Positions 18,716 to 27,380 of a DNA stretch of 52,275 bases are shown here, in pieces. How positions within the stretch are numbered: the first letter of the stretch is position 1; each line of letters opens with the position of its first letter. Source of the DNA: Gammaproteobacteria bacterium bin55 (lineage in GTDB: Bacteria > Pseudomonadota > Gammaproteobacteria > Pseudomonadales > Azotimanducaceae); assembly GCA_002238665.1 (NCBI GenBank), contig MPMU01000005.1, forward strand, positions 1 through 52,275. Direction: 5' to 3'. The notes below the pieces were generated by a model, which saw only the letters and a list, made by a program, of their open reading frames with translations, was not told where the DNA came from and did no database searches. The translations under genes and the position numbers were made by a program.

Positions 18716-19407
18716 AGACTCTGATCATTACCGGTGCAAGTTCAGGCATCGGCTTAGCGACGGCCAAACTATTCTTGGAAGATGATTTCCAGGTTGTCAA
18801 TATCTCCCGTCGACTCTGTCCATTGGATGAGGTGCACAGCATTCAGTGTGACTTGTCTCAGGAAGACTTCGTGTCGCAGCTTGAACCAGCACTTCAACCT
18901 CATCTTGAAAATAGCACGCGTCTCTCTCTAATTCACAATGCCGCGATGTATGTCAACGATTCGGCCGTGAATGCCGAAATCGACGTGCTTCGTAATGCCC
19001 TCCAAATAAACATTTCAGCACCTCATCTGCTAAATAAACTATGCATTCCTCACATGCAACCAGGATCCTGCATTCTTTATGTGGGTTCTACCTTGGGTGA
19101 GAAGGCAGTCTCAGGTTGTTTCACCTATGTGACGACTAAGCATGCACAAATCGGCATGATGAAAGCCTTGTGTCAGGACCTAGCAAACACACACATACAC
19201 ACCGCTAATATCTGTCCTGGATTCACTGATACTGAGATGCTTAGAGCACATGTGCCATCCGATCAATTGGACAACGTTGCCAAGTTATCAACAATGGGGC
19301 GACTTGTGGAACCCGAAGAAATCGCTCGGTGCCTTAAATTCGTCAGCGAAAATCCGTCGTTAAACGGAGCCGTAATCCACGCAAATCTAGGTCAGGTGGA
19401 GTCGTAA
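18712..19407 (+). CDS. Short-chain dehydrogenase/reductase
   Basis: NAD(P)-dependent Rossmann oxidoreductase of the classical SDR type. It has the cofactor motif TGASSGIG (about 6-13), HNAA in place of NNAG, a serine in YVGSTLGE and the catalytic YVTTK. After PGFTDTEML comes a short C-terminal cap. I start at 18712, where the ATG overlaps the upstream stop (ATGA) and puts the TGASSGIG motif at a normal place; an in-frame start at 18685 would add nine residues of unlike sequence. Coupling to the PTPS-like gene suggests a pterin or related carbonyl substrate, but this is inferred from context. Confidence 0.85.
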   Translation: MKTLIITGASSGIGLATAKLFLEDDFQVVNISRRLCPLDEVHSIQCDLSQEDFVSQLEPALQPHLENSTRLSLIHNAAMYVNDSAVNAEIDVLRNALQINISAPHLLNKLCIPHMQPGSCILYVGSTLGEKAVSGCFTYVTTKHAQIGMMKALCQDLANTHIHTANICPGFTDTEMLRAHVPSDQLDNVAKLSTMGRLVEPEEIARCLKFVSENPSLNGAVIHANLGQVES

Positions 19408-19414
19408 TCGACTT

Positions 19415-19732
19415 TTATTGGGTCACGGACCTCGGCGTGGGCACGATATTCTGCACATTTATGCCGCCCTTTTGAAGGAGCTGACCTACTCGAGGCGCAA
19501 TTTCAGTTTTCCAACGTTCACTGTCATAGACGGCCGCATAGAGCGCTTCTCGTTCTGCATCAGAATTAAATCGTCTCATCCACACGTAGGTCTTCTCATC
19601 CTCACCGCGAAAACTGCCGGTGATGACCATGCCGAGTCCGACTTGATAAGGGATGATCACACTCTCCATGTACTCAATCCACTCATCCATCTTGCCGTCA
19701 ACGATTTGGTATTGTCTTAGTTCATAGAACAC
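19415..19732 (-). CDS. NIPSNAP-family protein
   Basis: Small ferredoxin-like (dimeric alpha-beta barrel) protein of 105 residues. The family start MFYELRQYQIVDGKMDEW and the VWMRRF and ERWKTEIAPRV segments are characteristic. The molecular function of bacterial NIPSNAP proteins is mostly unknown. It converges with the SDR gene, the stops being 7 nt apart. Confidence 0.85.
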   Translation of the reverse strand: MFYELRQYQIVDGKMDEWIEYMESVIIPYQVGLGMVITGSFRGEDEKTYVWMRRFNSDAEREALYAAVYDSERWKTEIAPRVGQLLQKGGINVQNIVPTPRSVTQ

Positions 19733-19819
19733 GCATATTTCCTTAATTTCAGTTGTGTGAAGTTCATAGATTGTAGGAGACCGCTACAATGGAATCCTCA
19801 ATTTATTATCTAAGAATCG

Positions 19820-20644
19820 ATGACCGTTTTAGAACCTAAATACCGCCTCCGTCGTCAACGAGTATTCCTGCTATTAAGCGGTATCTTTCTTGGGACCTTG
19901 GGAATGTTGAACATTCTCGGTATTACACGCTTCATTGATCTCTCTTTCGAGGTGTTCGGACTGCAAATCCCCATGACACTTGCAGTAGGTGTACTACCCT
20001 ATCCGATCACCTTCTTCTGCACCGATCTGATTAGTGAAATCTATGGGCGCAAACGAGCGACGGACATGGTGTGGGTAGGTCTGGTCGTGAATGTCTGGGT
20101 CATGATCTTTATCTGGTTAGGCGGCGCGTTACCCGGGTATGAATCTATAGATCCTAATACAGGAGAACTAGCACTGGATGCCGCAGGTAGACCACCACTG
20201 TTTTTTGAAGTTCAAACACTCGCACTGGGGTCGGTCACAGCGTCCATGATTGCATATCTGAGTGCACAATATTGCGACGTTCGACTTTTCCACTTCTGGA
20301 AGTGGTTAACCAAAGGTAAATATCTTTGGATACGAAACAATGGCTCTACTTTAATTAGTCAGCTGGTAGATACCACTGCGGTTATCCTGATCGCACATTT
20401 CTTGGCAAACGCACTTCCGATTGACGCCAATCAGAGCATTGCCAATCAATTAGTGGTGTTCATCGCCTCGGGTTATGTGTTCAAGTTGGTAGTCGCATTA
20501 GTAGACACTGGTCCAATTTATGCGGCAGTACATTTTTTACGTCCGTATCTCAATTTACAGCCAAATGAGGAAGTGGATCCTACGGATTTCTCCAGCGTTC
20601 ACTTGGTTGTAGAACAGTCCACGGACACACAAGAGGCGACATAG
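19820..20644 (+). CDS. Queuosine-precursor transporter, VUT/YhhQ family
   Basis: Inner-membrane importer of preQ0/preQ1 (COG1738). The 274 residues contain about six membrane helices, starting at about 12-32 (FLLLSGIFLGTLGMLNIL). The family-typical PYPITFFCTDLISEIYGRKRA is at about 53-73, and NNGSTLISQLVDTTAVI is in the second half. A long hydrophilic loop follows helix 3 and an acidic tail ends the protein. Together with queF at 34.7 kb, it suggests that this organism can salvage preQ0. Confidence 0.9.
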   Translation: MTVLEPKYRLRRQRVFLLLSGIFLGTLGMLNILGITRFIDLSFEVFGLQIPMTLAVGVLPYPITFFCTDLISEIYGRKRATDMVWVGLVVNVWVMIFIWLGGALPGYESIDPNTGELALDAAGRPPLFFEVQTLALGSVTASMIAYLSAQYCDVRLFHFWKWLTKGKYLWIRNNGSTLISQLVDTTAVILIAHFLANALPIDANQSIANQLVVFIASGYVFKLVVALVDTGPIYAAVHFLRPYLNLQPNEEVDPTDFSSVHLVVEQSTDTQEAT

Positions 20645-20656
20645 TCACCCCGTTGG

Positions 20657-21604
20657 TTAACGCAGAAGCGCATTCGCAGTCAATTCCATTGAGTTGGCAA
20701 GTGCTTCTTTCGAGACACCACCGATTCGTAGCCTAGTGGCCACCAGCTCGGTCATTCCTAGTGTTTCCGCATATTCTTGAACTGTATCTCGCAGAGACGA
20801 CGGCGTTCCAACAATCGACCAGTCATTGGCAACCACCGTCGGTTGGTTTTTGAGATCCCGACGCACCATCTGCTGAGATTCTCGATCGAGACGTTCGGAG
20901 ACTCTTTTAATTTCCGTTTCATCGCGGGATACGAACACCGACCTCATGATGGGAGTTTCTTTTGGTACAGGCGTTTTTGCGTCGATGCAAGCAGCTCGGT
21001 GCTTGGTGTAATTGTCGAGGAGTCGCTCTTTCGTTTCCATCGGCGATGCAAGATACGGAAAACCTAACGTACCCGCTTGTTTTAGAGCCAACGGACCAAA
21101 AGCTGCGACGTAGATGGTCGGATGTGGTTTCTGTACGGGTACTGGACTCACACGAATTTCCGATCCATCCGCCTCTGAATACAGTGTTTCCCCTGCCCAC
21201 GCTCTCAGCATCAGATCAAGGTTATGTGCGAAAATCTTGCGTTTCTGATGCCGGTCCACATCGAATACGTCGAACATCGAAGCGGCGTAACCTCGTCCAA
21301 TTCCTAAGATCACACGCCCATTGGAGATCTGATCCAGCACAGCCACCTGCTCCGCGGCAAGGATCGGATGACGCAAAGGCAAGAGATACGAAGTCGTACC
21401 GAGTTTGAGTTGCTTTGTTACTGCTGCTACACTAGCCAACAACATTAATGGATCAGGAATCGCACCTTCTCGTGAAAAGTGGTGTTCGGGGAGAAAAATC
21501 GATTCGTAGCCCCAGGATTCAGCCAAAACAGCTTGTTCACACAGCGAGGATACTCCGTCTACCATACCCATGTGCCAAGGGGTCAATGCCAGTTTGACTT
21601 TCAA
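20657..21604 (-). CDS. LLM-class flavin-dependent oxidoreductase
   Basis: Luciferase-like monooxygenase (TIM barrel, F420 or FMN). Visible family blocks are ESIFLPEHHFSREGAIPDPLMLLASVAAVTKQLKLGT (about 34-70), RHPILAAEQVAVLDQISNGRVILGIGRGY (about 78-106) and HPTIYVAAFGPLALKQAG. The 315 residues fit the family. The EHH motif resembles bacterial FMN-type members. The substrate is unknown. It is convergent with the queuosine-precursor transporter gene, 12 nt apart. Confidence 0.9.
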   Translation of the reverse strand: MKVKLALTPWHMGMVDGVSSLCEQAVLAESWGYESIFLPEHHFSREGAIPDPLMLLASVAAVTKQLKLGTTSYLLPLRHPILAAEQVAVLDQISNGRVILGIGRGYAASMFDVFDVDRHQKRKIFAHNLDLMLRAWAGETLYSEADGSEIRVSPVPVQKPHPTIYVAAFGPLALKQAGTLGFPYLASPMETKERLLDNYTKHRAACIDAKTPVPKETPIMRSVFVSRDETEIKRVSERLDRESQQMVRRDLKNQPTVVANDWSIVGTPSSLRDTVQEYAETLGMTELVATRLRIGGVSKEALANSMELTANALLR

Positions 21605-21762
21605 CTTACACGCAACACTTTTGTCGATTCACTACTCTAACTACTCTAAATTGTGCATAAACGGGACGGATTTGTGAGATTGGAGCAAATTTATAATTGG
21701 CTTCCCACCGCTAGGCCATGTTTCTCGTAGTTCCATTCATTATGTTCCAAGGAGATTGAATT

Positions 21763-22755
21763 TTGCCATCGGATGTGGTAGTTGAGTCCTCGATCGAAAT
21801 AGATCACATTACCCATTTCTACAAAAAGAACCAAAATATCCTTGAAGATGTAAATCTTTCACTCGGCACTGGGTTATTTGGACTGCTAGGTGCAAACGGC
21901 GCAGGTAAATCGACGCTCATGCGAATCATCTGCACGCTCCTAGTTCCAAAGGAAGGGTCAGCCAGGGTATGTGGTTACGATGTCGTAAAAGACTGTAGGC
22001 AAGTTCGGGAGCTCATAGGCTACCTGCCACAGGAGTTCAGTGCATGGCGATTACATAGGGTAGAAGAGGTGCTAGACACGCTGGCACAGATTTCTGGTAT
22101 GACGAACAAGAAAATTCGGCGTGCTCGAGTTGCTGAAGTGCTTGAATCGGTAGGACTGGATGCTGTAGCAGATCGAAAAGTCAAAAAACTCTCTGGCGGC
22201 ATGGTGAGACGTCTCGGTGTCGCACAGGCATTGGTCCACGAACCACAAGTCCTTATAGTCGACGAGCCTACCGTGGGTCTTGATCCGGAAGAACGCATGC
22301 GTTTTCGCCAGTTAATGACCCAACTAGGCCGTGATCGCACGATCCTGCTCTCAACACACATCGTCGCCGATCTAGGGAGTGGTGTGAGTCAGATAGCGAT
22401 CCTTGATGACGGAAATATCTCATTTCAAGGTGAACCCACTGAACTGCTCAACCGCGCACAGGATTTTGTATATCGGATACCTTCTTCAGAGGAAGGCCTA
22501 TTGAGCGATGAGTTGGACTTCGAAATCGTTTCCCGAGAAGGATTCGATCAAGATGCGACTGTACGAGTGGTGGTGGATGATCCCGACGCGGTTCCTTCCA
22601 GTGCTGAAAAGGTGAATGACCCTAGCCTCGAAGAAGCCTACCTAGCGTTCATGGCGGCCCGAGGGAAATTATCGACCGCGCGTCAGATCGAAGAAGAACT
22701 AGATGCCAAAGCTAAGAAAAAGCAGGAACGCATGAAACTGAAGAAGCTGCGTTAG
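21763..22755 (+). CDS. ABC transporter ATP-binding protein
   Basis: First gene of a four-gene export operon. Walker A is GANGAGKST (about 44-52), the Q-loop is LPQEF, the signature is LSGGM (about 145-149) and Walker B is VLIVDEPTVGLD with the H-loop at LSTHI. A C-terminal extension of about 100 residues ends in a Lys-rich coiled segment. The start is TTG: an AAGGAG ribosome site at 21749-21754 lies 8 nt before it. It resembles the ATPases of ABC-2 exporters such as the NodI/CcmA group. Confidence 0.93.
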   Translation: MPSDVVVESSIEIDHITHFYKKNQNILEDVNLSLGTGLFGLLGANGAGKSTLMRIICTLLVPKEGSARVCGYDVVKDCRQVRELIGYLPQEFSAWRLHRVEEVLDTLAQISGMTNKKIRRARVAEVLESVGLDAVADRKVKKLSGGMVRRLGVAQALVHEPQVLIVDEPTVGLDPEERMRFRQLMTQLGRDRTILLSTHIVADLGSGVSQIAILDDGNISFQGEPTELLNRAQDFVYRIPSSEEGLLSDELDFEIVSREGFDQDATVRVVVDDPDAVPSSAEKVNDPSLEEAYLAFMAARGKLSTARQIEEELDAKAKKKQERMKLKKLR

Positions 22756-22769
22756 GAGGAATCTCACTG

Positions 22770-25700
22770 ATGGACTACGCAGCACGCATCTGGGGAGTTT
22801 CCCTTTCGGAAATGCGATCCGCATCCCGATTAGCAAGAACCTGGTTGTTTGTCGTGATTGGCTTATTAATCACGGTCCCCGCCTACCTCGGTTCAGCGTT
22901 CAGCCACTATAACCTCGGCGCGTTTGAACCGTATCTCAGCATGGTATCCAATGTTCGCTACATTTTTGCGGCTCAGATTGGTGGATCACTTATTTTGGTG
23001 TATTCCATTGGCATCGTATTCCTTGCATTTGACATCCGGGTCAGAGACAAAAATGCGCGAATGCACGAAGTCCTGGAATCGCGACCAATTGACAATTTTG
23101 GATTTCTACTAGGCAGAACCCTGGGCATTACATTTATCGCGCTACTGCCGATATTGGTCACAATGTTTCTAGCGCTCATTATTGCGTTTGCCACTCAATT
23201 CAATGTAGCTTTCCAGGTCGCCATTCCTCAACCGCACTCGTTTTGGCAATTCATTCTCATAGATCTGGTTCCGAACATCTTTTTCTATGCCGCGTTCGTG
23301 GTTTTCCTTGCAATGGTGTTGAGATTTCGACTCTTGGTGATTATTTTTGGTATCGGATTTATGGTACTGCTGTTCTACGTTGCAGCTCTCATGCCTTACC
23401 AACTCTCCGATGTGCTCACATGGATGAGTGTGCAGGAATACCCATCCGATGTCAGACCATTCTTCACGAACACCCTCACCCTACTTGAACGACTTGCGAT
23501 CATCGTTTTTAGCCTGGGAATGCTTTATCTTGCTACATTAGCACATCACAGACATGACGGTTACGTACACGCCCGCGTAACTGCACTAGGTGTTGGTTTA
23601 GTTGTAGTTGGTTGCTTGGGTTTTTATGGGGTTTACCTCAATTCAGTAAACGAGGCAGACGATCGACTCGTTTGGACTAACGAGCATCTGAAAGTCGATC
23701 AGAGTTTTCCGAACACAAGCCTAGATGTGAAGGAACTAACCGGTTCAATTGATGTAAATCCCGGTTCAATTCTTCAAGCGCAATATTCGCTTAGCGTCGA
23801 GGTGATTGATACGAACGGGACCGAGGGCCTACTATTCTCCTTCAATCCAGCGATGGACATAGAGGAAATCAGGCTGGATGGATCTACGCTACAAGATTTT
23901 GAGTTTGAAAACGGCTTACTCGTTCTAAACCCCAAAACGTTCTACCCGATCGGTTCTAAACACGAAATTGAGCTAGTAGCGGAAGGAGTTCCAGATGAGC
24001 TATTTCAGTATCTAGATAGTGGCATCGACCTCTATGGCAATACAGCATTTACTGGCATCAATTTGCGGCTACTTGGGCAATTCAATTCAATTTTCACCTC
24101 AGATGTGGTGGCCCTCCCGCCTGATGCCGCTTGGTACCCGCAAGCTGGTCCCCACGTAAACCGCGATCAAATCACACGGAGACCAAGAGATTTCTTCACG
24201 GTTGATTTACAGATCAATCTACCTGAAGACTGGGTTGTAGCAGGTCCCCGAGAGCAGAACTCCAGTCTGTCTCAAGGGGGAGTAGCTTCCTATCGAATTA
24301 ATCCAAAGATACCTGTCCCGTCGTTGGCGCTTGTGGCTGACGAATTCCACCGAGTTGCCGCTGAAATTGAAGGCATCACATTTGAGTTGCTGTTTCATCC
24401 TAAACACACCAAAAATCTAGCAATCTTCGCAGATCTCAAAGATGAAATAGTCCGTGACATTGAAGAACGGCTGCGGACTGCCGCTCGATTTGGGCTAGAT
24501 TACCCTTTCTCTACATTGTCACTGGTGGAAGTTCCCGCCAATCTGAAGATTTTCGGTGGTGGTTGGCGTATGGATACGGTTCAATCGCAACCTGGCATCC
24601 TGTTCATGCGAGAACTGAATTTCCCTACTACAAGCTTCGTCAAGCAGACGAATTTTGAGAATCGCACCGAATGGGATGAGGAAACACAGAAAGAGTACAA
24701 GTTTGGTCTCTTGGAGAGCTTCCTACGGAACGACTTACTGGGTGGCAACATTTTTTTGGGATTTGTCCGAAATCTCTTTGTTTTTCAGACAGGAGCAACC
24801 GGTTCAGGTGCTGAAGCACTCGACTTTACCGTCGAAGCATTGGTAAATCAGCTTGTTGTTGGAGATTCAGGCTTCTTCTCTGCCTACATGATGGCTGATG
24901 CCAATCCTACTGGTCAAGGCACTTTCCTCAGCAGCAGTACACAGGCAACCTATACGGGTAGGCAGGCACCAACAGTGTCGACGTCAAGAGTCCGAGAAAT
25001 GGTGTTCAACACGAACTCGACTTGGGAATCAGCCATGGATTACCCACTCAATAAACTACCGTTTTCCGAAGACCCAGGGACCTCATTGAAGGTCCTTGAG
25101 ATGAAAGGTAACAAACTTGCGAGCGCCATTATCGATGGCTTGGGAAAAGAAGAAGCAGGTGAAATCGTTAGTCATTTGATCAAGCAACACCAAGGGACAA
25201 GCTACACGTATGACGATTTGAGACAGATATCTGCCGATCTGGAAATTCCTATCGATCAAGTCGTTGGTGATTGGCTCAACGATATCAAATTGCCAGGTTA
25301 CTTGGTCTCCTCAGGTTCAATAGTTCGGGTCTCCGATGATGCCAGCAACCAACCTCGATATCAAACTTCATTTCACCTACATAATGGTGAAGACGTTCCG
25401 GGTGTTGTAACGGCATGGTACACCACCGGTTCACAAGAAGTAAATTCACAGACAAACGCGATTACTATCCCGCCTGAATCATCGATACGGATTAATTTGA
25501 TTAGCCAGGATCCACTTACCGAAGTAGGTGTGCAACCTTATCTCTCACTTAATCGAGACTCAATTCCAGTCAGATTAGGTAGGAAAACGGACGATCAGTC
25601 CATAGAGCAAGTATCCGAAGGTCCACGACCACTTGTAGAATCAAGTAATTGGATGCCCCCAGAACAAACTGGAATCATCGTCGATGACCTAGATGAGGGA

Positions 25701-26258
25701 TTCTCTACAGATAATCCTGACTTAGACGTAATTCCTGAATGGGTACCAAACTTCGTCAAGGCATTTATCCCAAAACCGGATATTGATCAAAAACTACCAG
25801 TCCATCGCAGTGGAGCGATAGGATATGCGTGGGCTAGAGAGACTACGGAAGGCGCATTCGGAACTTATCGCCGAACCACTGCGAGAATCGACAGTGGTGG
25901 AACCGAATCGACAGCTGTTTATTGCTATTTCAAAACAGAAATTCCAATGCCGGGTACATGGAAGCTTGATTTCTATCTGCCGGAGGCAAATTTCAATAAA
26001 ACTGAAGCTATGAAACTTCGAAAAGCAATGGTTGGCGAATGGAGGGACACTGCTAATCAGGGGATCTACGGCATTACACTTCAATTCTTGGATCAAGAGC
26101 ACGAAATCGAATTCGATGCCTCCGTCGGTTCCCAGGGATGGAATCAACTAGGTGAGTTTGAACTACCTGTAGCACCCGTCACCGTGAGAATTTCAAACAA
26201 ATCTGACGGCGATACCCTCTTTGCGGATGCAATTCGCTGGACACCACCAGCTTCTTGA
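22770..26258 (+). CDS. Very large ABC-2-type permease with peptidase-like periplasmic region and golvesin/Xly-like C-terminal domain
   Basis: 1162 residues. The first 300 hold about seven membrane helices (about 25-45, 65-88, 110-135, 160-207 as two, 240-258, 272-292), like an ABC-2 permease. The rest is extracytoplasmic. Residues about 440-870 resemble the layout of M1 aminopeptidases fused to ABC permeases, but where HExxH is expected the sequence reads TVEALVNQL, so the zinc-binding histidines are missing. The last 150 residues, ending FADAIRWTPP, look like a golvesin/Xly CBD-like domain. It follows the ATPase by 14 nt with an AGGAGG ribosome site. Substrate unknown. Confidence 0.8.
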   Translation: MDYAARIWGVSLSEMRSASRLARTWLFVVIGLLITVPAYLGSAFSHYNLGAFEPYLSMVSNVRYIFAAQIGGSLILVYSIGIVFLAFDIRVRDKNARMHEVLESRPIDNFGFLLGRTLGITFIALLPILVTMFLALIIAFATQFNVAFQVAIPQPHSFWQFILIDLVPNIFFYAAFVVFLAMVLRFRLLVIIFGIGFMVLLFYVAALMPYQLSDVLTWMSVQEYPSDVRPFFTNTLTLLERLAIIVFSLGMLYLATLAHHRHDGYVHARVTALGVGLVVVGCLGFYGVYLNSVNEADDRLVWTNEHLKVDQSFPNTSLDVKELTGSIDVNPGSILQAQYSLSVEVIDTNGTEGLLFSFNPAMDIEEIRLDGSTLQDFEFENGLLVLNPKTFYPIGSKHEIELVAEGVPDELFQYLDSGIDLYGNTAFTGINLRLLGQFNSIFTSDVVALPPDAAWYPQAGPHVNRDQITRRPRDFFTVDLQINLPEDWVVAGPREQNSSLSQGGVASYRINPKIPVPSLALVADEFHRVAAEIEGITFELLFHPKHTKNLAIFADLKDEIVRDIEERLRTAARFGLDYPFSTLSLVEVPANLKIFGGGWRMDTVQSQPGILFMRELNFPTTSFVKQTNFENRTEWDEETQKEYKFGLLESFLRNDLLGGNIFLGFVRNLFVFQTGATGSGAEALDFTVEALVNQLVVGDSGFFSAYMMADANPTGQGTFLSSSTQATYTGRQAPTVSTSRVREMVFNTNSTWESAMDYPLNKLPFSEDPGTSLKVLEMKGNKLASAIIDGLGKEEAGEIVSHLIKQHQGTSYTYDDLRQISADLEIPIDQVVGDWLNDIKLPGYLVSSGSIVRVSDDASNQPRYQTSFHLHNGEDVPGVVTAWYTTGSQEVNSQTNAITIPPESSIRINLISQDPLTEVGVQPYLSLNRDSIPVRLGRKTDDQSIEQVSEGPRPLVESSNWMPPEQTGIIVDDLDEGFSTDNPDLDVIPEWVPNFVKAFIPKPDIDQKLPVHRSGAIGYAWARETTEGAFGTYRRTTARIDSGGTESTAVYCYFKTEIPMPGTWKLDFYLPEANFNKTEAMKLRKAMVGEWRDTANQGIYGITLQFLDQEHEIEFDASVGSQGWNQLGEFELPVAPVTVRISNKSDGDTLFADAIRWTPPAS

Positions 26259-26291
26259 GGAACGGTCACAAATTTTAAGTTATTGATATTT

Positions 26292-27380
26292 ATGTATAAA
26301 TCTGTAGTCGGCTTGATCCGATACCTAGCATGTCTGGCGACCATTGGCTTATTGGTCAGCTGTTCTCAACCCACTCCTTCCATCAATGTTGAATTTCGGA
26401 TCCCGGTGGAAGTCGCCGAGATCAACAAAGGTACGGTTGAAAGTCTTATCACGGCAACTGGCATTCTTCGAACCGCGGAAGTGGCCAATGTGTCCGTGGA
26501 GGTACCTGGATATATCTACCTCGCGAGAGATGAGAACGGCAATCGTCTAAGAGAAGGCGATACGGTAACGGTCGGCCAGCAGATCGCGCAGGTAACAGGT
26601 GAAGATGCTAGATTGAACGCAAGGATCGAATCGACCAGACTAGCGTTGAATACCGCGAAAGCAGAACTTGATCGAAGACAGGATTTGTACGACAAGGGCT
26701 TAATTGCGGAAACAGAAGTTCGTCAGCAGGAAGTAAGTTACGAAGACGCTCTGTTCAGCTATGACCAGAGTCGGAACCAGGCGGGTAAGCAAAACATCAC
26801 GTCTCCCATTGAAGGCATCATTCTCAAGCTGGCCCGAGATACGCAGGACTTGCCAATCGCAGATGGCATGCTAGTGGCACCGGGATTTGAACTCGCTCGT
26901 ATCGGCCCCGTCGAGGAGCTAATCGCCGACGTAAATCTCATTGGACCTGAACTAGGCAAGATCAAAGTGGGTCAATCGGCACGAATCCGGCACTATGCCT
27001 ATCGCGACAAAATGCACGCTGGCGAGGTCACACATTTAGCACCCACACTTGATCCCATCAATCACACGTTTAAGGCAGAAATCCTCGTTTCTAACCCAGA
27101 CGGTCTGCTACTACCCGGTATGTACGTAGAAACTTTCGTAATCCTTGATCAGCGTACGGACGTGATCGTGGTACCTCGGTCGTCGATAACCAGCCGATCA
27201 GGAAACAGCATCGTTTTCGTACTGGATGGACAACGGACTAGACAGCAGCAAGTTCAGCTTGGACTCGGAGATGACTATCAGGTTCAAGTTCTAGAAGGCG
27301 TCGATGTAGGTGACAGGGTGGTCGTCAACGGCTTGGAAACCTTAACCGACGGTACGCGAGTGCGAGTTCTAGGTAGCTAA
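26292..27380 (+). CDS. RND efflux periplasmic adaptor lipoprotein
   Basis: Membrane fusion protein linking an RND pump to an outer-membrane channel. A lipoprotein signal ends in LLVSC (Cys 24 from this ATG), followed by lipoyl half-motifs (GTVESLITATG, then SPIEGIILKLA), a short coiled-coil hairpin (about 110-160) and the beta-barrel region. I chose ATG at 26292, giving a compact lipoprotein signal; a TTG nine bases upstream is possible. The gene follows the permease by 33 nt and precedes the pump directly. Confidence 0.9.
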   Translation: MYKSVVGLIRYLACLATIGLLVSCSQPTPSINVEFRIPVEVAEINKGTVESLITATGILRTAEVANVSVEVPGYIYLARDENGNRLREGDTVTVGQQIAQVTGEDARLNARIESTRLALNTAKAELDRRQDLYDKGLIAETEVRQQEVSYEDALFSYDQSRNQAGKQNITSPIEGIILKLARDTQDLPIADGMLVAPGFELARIGPVEELIADVNLIGPELGKIKVGQSARIRHYAYRDKMHAGEVTHLAPTLDPINHTFKAEILVSNPDGLLLPGMYVETFVILDQRTDVIVVPRSSITSRSGNSIVFVLDGQRTRQQQVQLGLGDDYQVQVLEGVDVGDRVVVNGLETLTDGTRVRVLGS

